The position numbers and the translations under genes were made by a program. Of a stretch of 64,000 nt of DNA, positions 56,350-64,000 are shown piece by piece. Location of the stretch: assembly GCF_020171315.1 (NCBI RefSeq), contig NZ_JAIUZP010000011.1, positions 62,001-126,000 on the forward strand, written 5' to 3'. The stretch comes from Pseudooceanicola nanhaiensis (GTDB taxonomy: Bacteria; Pseudomonadota; Alphaproteobacteria; Rhodobacterales; Rhodobacteraceae). Below the pieces are notes generated by a model. It searched no databases and was not told the DNA's origin. It saw only the letters and a list, made by a program, of their open reading frames with translations. The number at the start of each line of letters is the position of its first letter. Positions within the stretch are counted from its first letter, which is position 1.

Positions 56350-57291
56350 ATGCTGAGCTTCGTTGTCAAACGGGTCCTCTCGGCCGTGCCGGTGCTGTTC
56401 ATGGTGGCGGTCATCGTCTTCATGGTGCTGCGCCTGTCGCCCGGTGACCCGGCGGTCATGATCGCCGGCCCCAACGCAACCTCCGAACAGCTTGCCGATC
56501 TGCGCGAGAGCATGGGGCTGAACCGGCCGCTGCTCGAACAGCTGCTGATCTGGCTGGGCGACATCGGCCGGGGTGACTTCGGCACCTCGCTCGTGTCCGG
56601 CAAGCCGGTGACAGAGCTTGTCATGGACCGGCTGTGGCCGACTCTGGCGCTCAGCACCTCCACGATCATCCTGGCGGTGGCCGTCGCGCTGCCGCTGGGG
56701 GTCATCGCGGCCTGGCAGCAGGGCAAGTGGCTGGACCGGCTGGTCATGGCCGGGTCGGTTGTCGGCTTCTCGGTGCCGGTGTTCATCATCGGCTACGTCA
56801 TGATCCTGATCTTCGCGCGCAAGCTGGGTTGGTTCCCCGTGCAGGGCTACAAGCCCCTGTCCGCGGGATTCGGAGAATTCGCCTCGCGGCTGGTTCTTCC
56901 GTCCATCGCGCTGAGCTTCCCCTATATCGCCCTGATCGCCCGCATCGTGCGGACCAACGTGATCGAGGTGATGGGCGAGGATTACATCCGCACCGCCCGG
57001 GCCAAGGGCCAGACGGAACGCGGGGTGATGACCGAACACGCGCTGCGCAATGCGGCCGTGCCGATCGTCACGATCATCGGTGTTTCCATCGCCATGCTGA
57101 TTTCCGGCGTGGTGGTGACCGAGTCGGTGTTCAACATCCCCGGCCTCGGCCGTCTCGTCCTCGAGGCGGTGCTGGCCCGGGATTACACCGTCATCCAGGC
57201 CGTGATCCTGCTCTTCTCGACGATCTACGTCTTCATCAACCTCTCGGTCGACCTGCTCTACGGGCTGTTCGATCCGCGGATCCGCTACTGA
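56350..57291 (+). CDS. ABC importer permease (DppB-like)
   Basis: The 313-residue protein has six predicted membrane helices and the DppB-type N-terminus (LSFVVKRVLSAVPVLFMVAV). The EAA loop is visible as YIRTARAKGQTERGVMTEHALRNA. It pairs with the next permease to form the channel of a peptide/opine-type importer. It begins six bases after the binding-protein stop. Confidence 0.93.
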   Translation: MLSFVVKRVLSAVPVLFMVAVIVFMVLRLSPGDPAVMIAGPNATSEQLADLRESMGLNRPLLEQLLIWLGDIGRGDFGTSLVSGKPVTELVMDRLWPTLALSTSTIILAVAVALPLGVIAAWQQGKWLDRLVMAGSVVGFSVPVFIIGYVMILIFARKLGWFPVQGYKPLSAGFGEFASRLVLPSIALSFPYIALIARIVRTNVIEVMGEDYIRTARAKGQTERGVMTEHALRNAAVPIVTIIGVSIAMLISGVVVTESVFNIPGLGRLVLEAVLARDYTVIQAVILLFSTIYVFINLSVDLLYGLFDPRIRY

Positions 57292-57384
57292 TCTGGCGGC
57301 TTGCCGGCCCCCTGCCCCGGGGGCCGGTCCAACGGGGACACGAACACGCGGCCCATCAAGAGCCGCAAGCAACGGACGTACACC

Positions 57385-58302
57385 ATGACCACTGACAGCG
57401 GAAACACGATGAAAGCCGAGGAGACACTCGCCCTTCCGGACATGGAAGAGGCGCAGAATGCCTCCGGCCTCGGACAGCTGATCCGCGGCATTCTCTCCAC
57501 CTGGCCGGCCCGCATCTCGGCCGTGGTCCTGCTGCTGATCATCCTCATGGCGGTCTTCGCCCCCTACCTCGGCACGGTGGACCCGGTGCGGCTTGACCCG
57601 TCGCAGCGTCTTCAGGGCTCCACCGCCGCCCATTGGCTGGGCACCGACAGCTTCGGCCGCGATCTCTATTCCCGCGTCGTCTATGGCGCGCGCATCTCCC
57701 TCGCCGTGGGGGCCGGCACCGTGATCGTCGCCCTGCTGGCGGGCGTCTTCTTCGGCGTGCTGACGGGCTACTTCCGCTGGGCCGACATCGTCGTCATGCG
57801 CTTCATGGACGGCCTGATGGCAATCCCCGGCATCCTGCTGGCCATCGCCCTCGTCGCCATTTCCGGTGCCACGCTGACCACCGTGCTGATCGCCATCTCG
57901 ATCCCCGAGGTGCCCCGCGTCGCCCGCATGGTCCGCTCGGTTATCATGGGCGTGCGCAACGAACCCTACGTCGAGGCGGCCTCGGTCCTCGGCACCTCCA
58001 CGATCAAGATGATCACCCGCCACATGCTGCCCAACACGATCGCGCCGCTGATCGTGCAAGGCACCTATATCTTCGCCTCGGCGATCATGACGGAATCGAT
58101 CCTGTCCTTCCTCGGCGCGGGCGTTCCGCCCGAAACGCCCAGCTGGGGCAACATGATGGCCGATGGCCGTCTCTACTTCCTCGTGAAGCCCGAACTCATC
58201 CTCTACCCCGGCGTCATGGTCTCGCTCACCGTTCTGAGCGTGAACATGCTGGGCGATGTTCTGCGCGACCGTCTCGACCCGCGCATGGCCAAACGTATCT
58301 GA
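57385..58302 (+). CDS. ABC importer permease (DppC-like)
   Basis: The product is 305 residues from this ATG; an ATG at 57409 with GGAAAC upstream is an alternative. It has an N-terminal cytoplasmic part, six membrane helices, a FGRDLYSRVVYGARISL segment typical of DppC, and the EAA loop EPYVEAASVLGTSTIKMITRH. The 93-base gap to the DppB-like gene holds no gene. Confidence 0.92.
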   Translation: MTTDSGNTMKAEETLALPDMEEAQNASGLGQLIRGILSTWPARISAVVLLLIILMAVFAPYLGTVDPVRLDPSQRLQGSTAAHWLGTDSFGRDLYSRVVYGARISLAVGAGTVIVALLAGVFFGVLTGYFRWADIVVMRFMDGLMAIPGILLAIALVAISGATLTTVLIAISIPEVPRVARMVRSVIMGVRNEPYVEAASVLGTSTIKMITRHMLPNTIAPLIVQGTYIFASAIMTESILSFLGAGVPPETPSWGNMMADGRLYFLVKPELILYPGVMVSLTVLSVNMLGDVLRDRLDPRMAKRI

Positions 58303-58322
58303 CCGAGAAGAGGATCATCATT

Positions 58323-59966
58323 ATGACGACCACCCCCGACAGCCAAGTCGTCCTCTCGGTCGAGGACGTGACGGTAGACACCCGCCCCAAGGGCAAGAAA
58401 CCCATCGTGCGCAACATCTCCTTCGACGTGAAGGAAGGCGAAACGGTCTGCATCGTGGGCGAATCCGGCTCCGGCAAATCGGTGACCTCGATGGCGGTGA
58501 TGGGCCTGCTGCCCAAGGACGCCCTTCAGGTCACCGGCGGCCGGATCATGCTGGATGGCGAAGACATCCTGAAGGTCACCCCCGCCCGGATGCGCGAGCT
58601 GCGCGCGGCCTCCGTCGCCATGGTCTTCCAGGAACCGATGACGGCGCTGAACCCGGTGAAGACCGTGGGCGACCAGATCGACGAGGTGCTGCGCCTGCAC
58701 ACCAAGGACAGCCCCGCCGAGCGCAAGAAGAAGGTCCTCTCCATGCTCGACCGGGTGCACCTGCCCGATATCGAGCGGGTCTACAAATCCTTCCCGCACG
58801 AGCTGTCCGGCGGGCAGCGGCAGCGGATCGTGATCGCCATGGCGCTGATCCTGCGCCCGCGCCTGCTGCTGGCGGATGAACCGACCACCGCGCTGGACGT
58901 GACGACGCAGAAGCAGATCCTCTACCTCATCAAGGAATTGCAGGAGCAGGAGAAGACCGCCGTCGTCTTCGTGACCCACGACTTCGGCGTCGTGTCCGAG
59001 ATCGCCGACCGCATCGTGGTGATGAACCGCGGCGATCTGGTGGAGACCGGCACGCGGGACGAGATCCTGACCGCGCCCAAGAAGGACTACACCCGGATGC
59101 TGGTCTCCTCGGTGCCCAGCCTGATCCCCCGCCGGGAGCCGATCGCGGCCCAGCCGAAGGTGCTGGACGTGATCTCGCTGCAAAAGCGCTACGGCAAGAA
59201 GGGCCTGCTCTCCGACAACACCGTGCTGGCGGCGCAGGACATCAACTTCACCGTCCACAAGGGCGAGATCACCGGCATCATCGGCGAAAGCGGCTCAGGC
59301 AAGTCGACGGTGGCGCGCTGCGTCATGCGGCTGACCGATCCGACTGAGGGCTCGGTCGTCGTCAACGGGCGCGACATCGTGCCGATGAACAACCTGCGCG
59401 ACGTGCGCAAGCAGGTGCAGTACATCTTCCAGGACCCCTACCGTTCGCTCAACCCGCGCCGCACCATCGGCCAGTCCCTGATGGAGGGGCTGATCAACTA
59501 CGGCATGGACGAGGCCGAGGCGAAGAAGCGCGTCGGCGAGACGCTGGAGCTGGTGAACATGCCCGCCTCGGTCATGAACCGCTATCCGCACCAGTTCTCG
59601 GGCGGGCAGCGCCAGCGGGTCGCCATCGCCCGCGCCGTGGTGATGGAGCCTGACCTGCTGATCGCGGACGAGGCCGTCTCGGCACTGGACGTGACGGTGC
59701 AGGCGCAGGTGCTGAAGCTGCTGGAAGACATCCGCGACAACACCGGGGTGTCGATCCTCTTCATCACCCACGACCTGCGCGTGGCGGCCCAGATCTGCAA
59801 CACGGTGGTCGTGATGCAGAAGGGCAAGATCGTGGAACACGGCGCGGCACGCGATATCCTCGCCAACCCGCAGCACGCCTACACCCGGGCCCTGATCGAC
59901 GCGGCCCCGGCCCCGGACTGGGATTTCCAGAACTTCCGGCCCGCCGCAGCCGCCGTCGCGGTCTGA
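58323..59966 (+). CDS. ABC importer ATP-binding protein with two fused ATPase domains (DppD-DppF type)
   Basis: The 547-residue protein contains two complete ATPase domains in one chain. Domain 1 (about residues 10-265) has [16 protein letters not shown] and [12 protein letters not shown]. Domain 2 (about 280-530) has [17 protein letters not shown] and [12 protein letters not shown], with an alanine in place of the usual proline after the Walker B glutamate. In most peptide importers these are two genes (dppD, dppF). Both domains keep the residues needed for hydrolysis. It begins 20 bases after the DppC-like gene and energises the same importer. Confidence 0.94.
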   Translation: MTTTPDSQVVLSVEDVTVDTRPKGKKPIVRNISFDVKEGETVCIVGESGSGKSVTSMAVMGLLPKDALQVTGGRIMLDGEDILKVTPARMRELRAASVAMVFQEPMTALNPVKTVGDQIDEVLRLHTKDSPAERKKKVLSMLDRVHLPDIERVYKSFPHELSGGQRQRIVIAMALILRPRLLLADEPTTALDVTTQKQILYLIKELQEQEKTAVVFVTHDFGVVSEIADRIVVMNRGDLVETGTRDEILTAPKKDYTRMLVSSVPSLIPRREPIAAQPKVLDVISLQKRYGKKGLLSDNTVLAAQDINFTVHKGEITGIIGESGSGKSTVARCVMRLTDPTEGSVVVNGRDIVPMNNLRDVRKQVQYIFQDPYRSLNPRRTIGQSLMEGLINYGMDEAEAKKRVGETLELVNMPASVMNRYPHQFSGGQRQRVAIARAVVMEPDLLIADEAVSALDVTVQAQVLKLLEDIRDNTGVSILFITHDLRVAAQICNTVVVMQKGKIVEHGAARDILANPQHAYTRALIDAAPAPDWDFQNFRPAAAAVAV

Positions 59967-60003
59967 CCCCGGACCGCAGAGCAGAACGAAGAAAGGACAG
60001 GCA

Positions 60004-61539
60004 ATGCGCATCCTGCTTGCCGGTTTCAACCACGAGACCAACACCTTTGCCGACAGCCGCGCCGATGACGCGGCCTTTGCCCACGGCGGCGGCTTCCCGG
60101 GCTTCTGCACCGGCGCGGAGGTCCGCGCGGCGCTGAACCCCGAGGTGAACCTCGCCGGTGCGGGCTTCCTGCTGGCGGCCGAGGCGGCGGGCGACGAAGT
60201 GGAAACCCTGCTCTGGACCGCCGCGGTGCCCTCGGGCTACGTGGTGAAGGAGACCTATGACCGGATCGCGGGCGAGATCATCGCCCGGATCGCCGCCGCC
60301 CTGCCCGCCGATGCGGTCTACCTCGACCTGCATGGCGCCATGGTGGCCGAACATGCCGAGGACGGCGAGGGCGAACTTCTGGAGCGCATCCGCGCCGTCA
60401 CCGGCCCCGACCTGCCGATCATCGTCAGCCTCGACCTGCATGCCAATGTCTCGCAGCGGATGATGGACCTGTCGGATGCAATGGTGGCCTTCCGCACCTA
60501 TCCGCACGTGGACATGGCCGAAACCGGCCGCAAGGCCCATGCGCTGCTCACCCGCCGCATGGCCCATGGCAAGCCTTTCGCCAAGGCCATGGCCCGCATC
60601 CCCTATATGAAGCCGATCTGCTGGCAATCGACCGAAGACGCGCCCGCCCGCGACCTCTATGCCCTCGTCGGCACGCTGGAGGCCGAGACCGGCGCGCCCT
60701 CCGTCTCCTACTGCATGGGCTTCCCGGCGGCGGACATCCCCATGTGCGGCCCCGTGGTCTGGGCCTATGGCGAAACGCCCGAACAGGCCGCTGCCGCCTG
60801 CGATCCGCTGAACGCCGCCGTCGTCGCGGCCGAGATGGATTTCGAAGGGCCGCTCTACACCCCCGACGCGGCGGTAGAGAAAGCGCTGGAGCTGAATACC
60901 GCAGGCGTGAAACCTGTGGTCATCGCGGATGCGCAGGACAACCCCGGTGCAGGCGGCTCTTCCGACACGATGGGGCTGATCAAGGCGCTGGTGGCCCATG
61001 ACGTGCAGGGCGCAAGCGCGGGCCTCGTCTATGACCCCGAGGCCGCCAAGGCCGCCCATGCGGCCGGTGTCGGCGGGCAGGTCACCCTCGCGCTCGGCGG
61101 GCGCTCGCCTGCCAAGGGCGACAGCCCCTTCGAGGCGACCTTCACGGTCGAGGCGCTCTCCGACGGCGTGTTCCAGACCAAGGGCCCCTTCTACGGCGGG
61201 CGGACCATGGGGCTTGGCCTCTCGGCCTGCCTGCGCATCGGCGGGGTACGCATCGCCGTTGCCTCGGCCAAGGCACAGCTCGCCGATCAGGAGATGCTGC
61301 GCTACCTCGGGATCGAACCCACGACCGAGAACATCATCGTCGCCAAGAGCGCGATCCACTTCCGCGCCGATTTCCGCCCCATCGCCGGTGAGATCATCAC
61401 CGCCGTCGCCCCGGGCGAGATGATGATGCGCTCGACCGACTGGACCTGGCACAACCTGCCCGACGACCTGCGCATGATGCCCGGCGGCCCCACCTTCGCC
61501 GAAACGAAGACGCCAGCCAAAACGGCCGCCGACGCCTGA
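60004..61539 (+). CDS. M81-family metallopeptidase (MlrC-like)
   Basis: The 511-residue protein has an N-terminal NHETNTF motif (about residues 9-15), YLDLHGAMVAEHAEDGEG, LDLHANVS and AFRTYPHVDMAETG, which supply the zinc ligands of the M81 family. A C-terminal MlrC domain follows with GGRTMGLGLSACLRIGGVR. MlrC, the named member, cleaves linearised microcystin; many relatives sit in catabolic clusters with amidases and peptide importers, as here. No mlrA or mlrB is present. It follows the ATPase gene by 37 bases, so it belongs to the importer operon. AAAGGA precedes the ATG. Confidence 0.92.
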   Translation: MRILLAGFNHETNTFADSRADDAAFAHGGGFPGFCTGAEVRAALNPEVNLAGAGFLLAAEAAGDEVETLLWTAAVPSGYVVKETYDRIAGEIIARIAAALPADAVYLDLHGAMVAEHAEDGEGELLERIRAVTGPDLPIIVSLDLHANVSQRMMDLSDAMVAFRTYPHVDMAETGRKAHALLTRRMAHGKPFAKAMARIPYMKPICWQSTEDAPARDLYALVGTLEAETGAPSVSYCMGFPAADIPMCGPVVWAYGETPEQAAAACDPLNAAVVAAEMDFEGPLYTPDAAVEKALELNTAGVKPVVIADAQDNPGAGGSSDTMGLIKALVAHDVQGASAGLVYDPEAAKAAHAAGVGGQVTLALGGRSPAKGDSPFEATFTVEALSDGVFQTKGPFYGGRTMGLGLSACLRIGGVRIAVASAKAQLADQEMLRYLGIEPTTENIIVAKSAIHFRADFRPIAGEIITAVAPGEMMMRSTDWTWHNLPDDLRMMPGGPTFAETKTPAKTAADA

Positions 61540-61550
61540 AAGGACCCGCC

Positions 61551-61706
61551 ATGACAGACCTCTGGACGCTTTCCGCCAGCCTGCGCCCGAACGGGCCCCG
61601 GTCGCGGCAAGCTTCCGGGGCGCCTGCCGGGTCCCCCGCCCTCCGGTCTCAGATGCCTCCCCCTGCGCCGCACGGCGCGGGGCGCAGGCGTTTGTGCCTC
61701 CCCTGA
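61551..61706 (+). CDS. Possible 51-residue ORF, perhaps a remnant amidase N-terminus
   Basis: An ATG with AAAGGA upstream opens a frame beginning MTDLWTLSASLRPNGPRS, 11 bases after the M81 stop. The first eight residues resemble the LWxLxA opening of amidase-signature enzymes, and the next complete gene is such an amidase (PLWSLPATRIAALV). The rest is rich in Pro, Arg and Ala, with no domain. A decayed gene start or chance frame are both possible. It contains an 8-bp hairpin, CCTGCGCC/GGCGCAGG (61662-61688). Confidence 0.25.
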   Translation: MTDLWTLSASLRPNGPRSRQASGAPAGSPALRSQMPPPAPHGAGRRRLCLP

Positions 61707-61733
61707 TCCCGAAAACACCAGAAAGACACCGCA

Positions 61734-63152
61734 ATGGCAGACACAGCAGACCAGCCCCTCTGGAGCCTCCCCGCAACCCGTATCGCGGCGCTGGTCCGCG
61801 CCGGTGAGCTCAGCGCCGTCGAGGTGGCGCAATCCTCGCTCGCGCGGATGGAGGCGGTAAACCCCGCCATCAACGCCGTGGTCGATTGCCGCCCCGAGGA
61901 GGTCCTCGCCGCCGCCGCCGCCGTGGATGCCGTCGTGGCCGGGGGTGGCGATCCGGGCCCGCTGGCCGGTGTGCCGGTGACGATCAAGGTCAACGTGGAT
62001 CAGGCGGGCTATGCCACCACCAACGGCCTGAAGGCGCAGAAGGACCTGATCGCCAAGTCCCACAACCCCGTTGTGGCCAACCTGCTGGGCGCGGGCGCCG
62101 TGGCCGTGGGCCGCACGAACACCCCCGCTTTCAGCTATCGCTGGTTCACCAACAACCTCGTGCATGGGCACACCTACAACCCGCGCAACAAGGCGCTGAC
62201 GCCCGGCGGCTCTTCCGGCGGGGCGGGCTCGGCCACGGCGGCGGGGATCGGCGCCATCGGCCATGGCACGGACATCGCCGGCTCGGTCCGCTATCCGGCC
62301 TATGCCTGCGGCATCCACGGGCTGCGCCCGACCATCGGGCGGCTGGCGGCCTACAATGGTTCGGGCCCGGACCGGGCCGTGGGGCCGCAGATCATGGCCG
62401 TCTCGGGCCCGCTCGCCCGCACCATCGGGGACCTCCGCCTCGGCTTCGAGGCGATGGCCAAGGCCGATCCGCTTGACCCGTGGTCGGTGCCCGTGCCGCT
62501 GGTCGGCCCCTCGGTTGCCAAACGCGCCGCGCTCTGCCTCTGCCCCGATGGGATGGAGACCGCGCCGGAACTGCAAAAGGAACTGCTGGCCGCGGCCGAC
62601 AAGCTGCGCGACGCAGGCTGGCAGGTGGACGAGTTGGACACGCTGCCCCCGATTGACGCGGCGGTGGCAGTCCAACTGACCCTCTGGATGGGCGACAACT
62701 ATGCAGGCCAGGTCGCCGCAGCCCAGGCCGAGGGCGATCCCGGCGCCATCGCGGCCCTTGGCGGGCAAAAGGAGTTCGCCGAGTCCCTCGGCGCAATGGA
62801 CCTGTCGCAGGCGCTGATCGCCCGCATGGGCATCGCGCGGAAATGGGCGCTCTTCCTCGAAGAGTACCCCGTTGTCCTGCTGCCGCCCTCGGCCGAGTTG
62901 CCGTTTGCCGACAATCTTGACCTCAAAAGCCCCGAAGACTATCAGCGCGTCTGGACATCGCAGATGGCCATGGTGGGCCTGCCCGTTGCCGGGATGCCTG
63001 CCCTGACGCTCTGCACCGGGCTGATGGCGGACAATACGCCGCTCGGCATCCAGATCGTCTCCGGGCGGTTCCGGGAGGACGTGGCCCTCGAAGCCGCCGA
63101 GGCGATCGAGGCACGCGGAACGCCTGTTACAATCGCGGAGCCCGCCCCCTGA
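61734..63152 (+). CDS. Amidase-signature family hydrolase (second copy)
   Basis: The 472-residue enzyme has the complete amidase-signature triad: lysine in VPVTIKVNVDQ, TPGGSSGGAGSATAAG and the nucleophile serine in HGTDIAGSVRYPA. It is only distantly like the amidase at the left edge of the island, differing throughout the C-terminal half. In similar clusters such enzymes open amide or carbamoyl bonds of the imported compound. It lies downstream of the M81 gene and 94 bases before the GntR gene, on the same strand. Confidence 0.92.
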   Translation: MADTADQPLWSLPATRIAALVRAGELSAVEVAQSSLARMEAVNPAINAVVDCRPEEVLAAAAAVDAVVAGGGDPGPLAGVPVTIKVNVDQAGYATTNGLKAQKDLIAKSHNPVVANLLGAGAVAVGRTNTPAFSYRWFTNNLVHGHTYNPRNKALTPGGSSGGAGSATAAGIGAIGHGTDIAGSVRYPAYACGIHGLRPTIGRLAAYNGSGPDRAVGPQIMAVSGPLARTIGDLRLGFEAMAKADPLDPWSVPVPLVGPSVAKRAALCLCPDGMETAPELQKELLAAADKLRDAGWQVDELDTLPPIDAAVAVQLTLWMGDNYAGQVAAAQAEGDPGAIAALGGQKEFAESLGAMDLSQALIARMGIARKWALFLEEYPVVLLPPSAELPFADNLDLKSPEDYQRVWTSQMAMVGLPVAGMPALTLCTGLMADNTPLGIQIVSGRFREDVALEAAEAIEARGTPVTIAEPAP

Positions 63153-63246
63153 GCGGGCCGAGCCAACACATGCGAGCCGGGCCGCAGCGCCCGGACAAAC
63201 GCCAGCCGGGCCCCGCGGCCCGGCCAGCAGACAGAAGGGGGGAGAG

Positions 63247-63933
63247 ATGACCATAAGCAAGCTGCGCCCGGTGACGCGCCAGTCGACCGAGGCCATCGTG
63301 ACGGAGAACCTGCGCGACTACATCCTGTCGGGCGAAGTGGAGCCCGGCGGTCGCCTGACCGAGATCGCCCTGGCCGAACAACTGGGGGTCGCGCGGTCGA
63401 CCCTGCGGATGGGCCTGCAACGCCTGGCGGTCGAGGGCATTGTCGTCCAGATCCCCTATACCGGCTGGCAGGTCGCTTCGCTGTCCCCGCAGGATGTCTG
63501 GGAGATCTGGACGCTGCGCGGCAGCCTCGAAAGCCTTGCCTCGCGCCTTGCCGCCGCCCGTACCGAGCCCGAGGTCCGCGCCCGTCTCGACAGCGCCATC
63601 GAGGGCCTGCTGAGCGCCTGCAAGAGCGGCGACCTGCGCGCCATGACCGATGCCGATTTCGCGTTGCACCGCGCCATCGTCGAAAGCAGCGGCCATCAGC
63701 GTCTCGCCTCGCAGTACCGTGTCGTGGAACAGCAGGTGCGGCTCTTCATTGCCACGTCGAACAAGCATGTCGCCGCCGGGCCCGATGACATCATCGCCCA
63801 GCACGAGCCCCTGATCGCCGCCCTGCGCGCGCAGGACCCCGAGGCCGCCGCCCGCGCTGCATGGGAACATGACGAGACCGAGGGCGCGCGCCTGACCCGC
63901 TGGCTGGAACAACAGACCGAAGCGGTGGACTGA
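63247..63933 (+). CDS. GntR-family regulator, FadR/FCD subfamily
   Basis: The 228-residue protein has a winged helix at about residues 12-75 (LTEIALAEQLGVARSTLRMGL) and an all-helical FCD effector domain at about 85-215. The FCD metal-binding aspartate and histidines are likely those in DADFALHRAI, AQHEPL and WEHDE, so the ligand may be a metal-bound acid. FCD-type GntR proteins usually repress the catabolic genes beside them and are released by a pathway acid. It is the only regulator in the 16-kb island, and so the likely reader of the three 19-bp operators. Confidence 0.9.
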   Translation: MTISKLRPVTRQSTEAIVTENLRDYILSGEVEPGGRLTEIALAEQLGVARSTLRMGLQRLAVEGIVVQIPYTGWQVASLSPQDVWEIWTLRGSLESLASRLAAARTEPEVRARLDSAIEGLLSACKSGDLRAMTDADFALHRAIVESSGHQRLASQYRVVEQQVRLFIATSNKHVAAGPDDIIAQHEPLIAALRAQDPEAAARAAWEHDETEGARLTRWLEQQTEAVD

Positions 63934-63965
63934 GCCCCCGAAAGGCCCGGCACGGTCGCTCTGAT

Positions 63966-63986
63966 GCCCGCAGTTTCGGCGCGGGC
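63966..63986 (+). terminator. Weak hairpin after the GntR gene
   Basis: GCCCGC and GCGGGC form a 6-bp stem around a 9-base loop, 33 bases after the stop. The window ends shortly after, so nothing more can be said. Confidence 0.3.
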
Positions 63987-64000
63987 CCTTCGGCCTGCCG

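Noticed and set aside
59967-63152. Microcystin degradation cluster
   Set aside because: Only an MlrC-family gene is present; mlrA, mlrB and mlrD are missing, and M81 enzymes are common in other catabolic clusters.

Overview
The window is high-GC DNA (GC-rich throughout, strong G/C third-position bias) from an alphaproteobacterium, most likely a member of the Rhodobacterales (Roseobacter/Paracoccus relatives). Supporting this are the divergent putR (Lrp type)/putA pair with a PutA that has no N-terminal DNA-binding domain, a TRAP transporter operon, a small 59-residue membrane protein of a type I recall from that group, and GC-rich hairpin repeats between genes. No rRNA, tRNA, IS element, phage gene or CRISPR array was recognised. 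This is chromosomal metabolic DNA with several catabolic modules.

Layout. 0-8.5 kb: a leftward operon with a DeoR regulator, a three-part TRAP transporter (DctQ, DctM, Tat-exported DctP), a glutamine-synthetase-like ligase, an aldehyde dehydrogenase and an iron alcohol dehydrogenase, facing a TetR gene. The gene set fits uptake of a small amine or amino alcohol, gamma-glutamylation, then stepwise oxidation. 8.7-12.9 kb: a rightward glycerol-like module (FAD dehydrogenase with a [2Fe-2S] tail, FAD oxidoreductase, FGGY kinase). 13-18.1 kb: an FAH-family enzyme, putA and putR. 18.5-27.6 kb: an MsbA-like ABC exporter, a two-gene unit with a ClpP-like periplasmic protein, a GAF/Fis regulator beside an aldehyde dehydrogenase and DUF779 gene, and a protein resembling an M48 peptidase that has lost its zinc site. 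27.7-34 kb: a SPOR-domain protein and the tightly packed nucleoside salvage operon cdd-deoA-deoB-add-upp. 34.2-47.4 kb: maeB, a zinc-protease/RimK fusion, a DUF4239 protein, prpE, csbD, nadK with a GNAT gene, glyA, a DUF817 protein, an alpha/beta hydrolase and small membrane genes.

47.4-63.9 kb is the most unusual part. It holds two amidase-signature enzymes, two M20 peptidases/deacylases, an M81 (MlrC-like) peptidase, a peptide-type ABC importer with fused ATPases, a GntR/FCD regulator, and a hydroxylysine-kinase-like phosphotransferase next to a class III PLP enzyme of the phospho-lyase type. A 19-bp sequence, GATTGWCGACAATNGTCRA, occurs twice in the divergent amidase/M20 gap and once just upstream of the importer, so the island is probably one regulon. 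The inferred route is import of an amide- or peptide-linked compound, hydrolysis, phosphorylation of a released amino alcohol (such as hydroxylysine, ethanolamine or a relative), and elimination of phosphate and ammonia to an aldehyde. The substrate is not known from sequence.

Intergenic DNA is rich in perfect inverted repeats, most strikingly four A/T-rich palindromes behind maeB and a nested palindrome array between prpE and csbD. Gene starts given here were chosen from ribosome-binding sites and family length, and often differ from the longest open frame.
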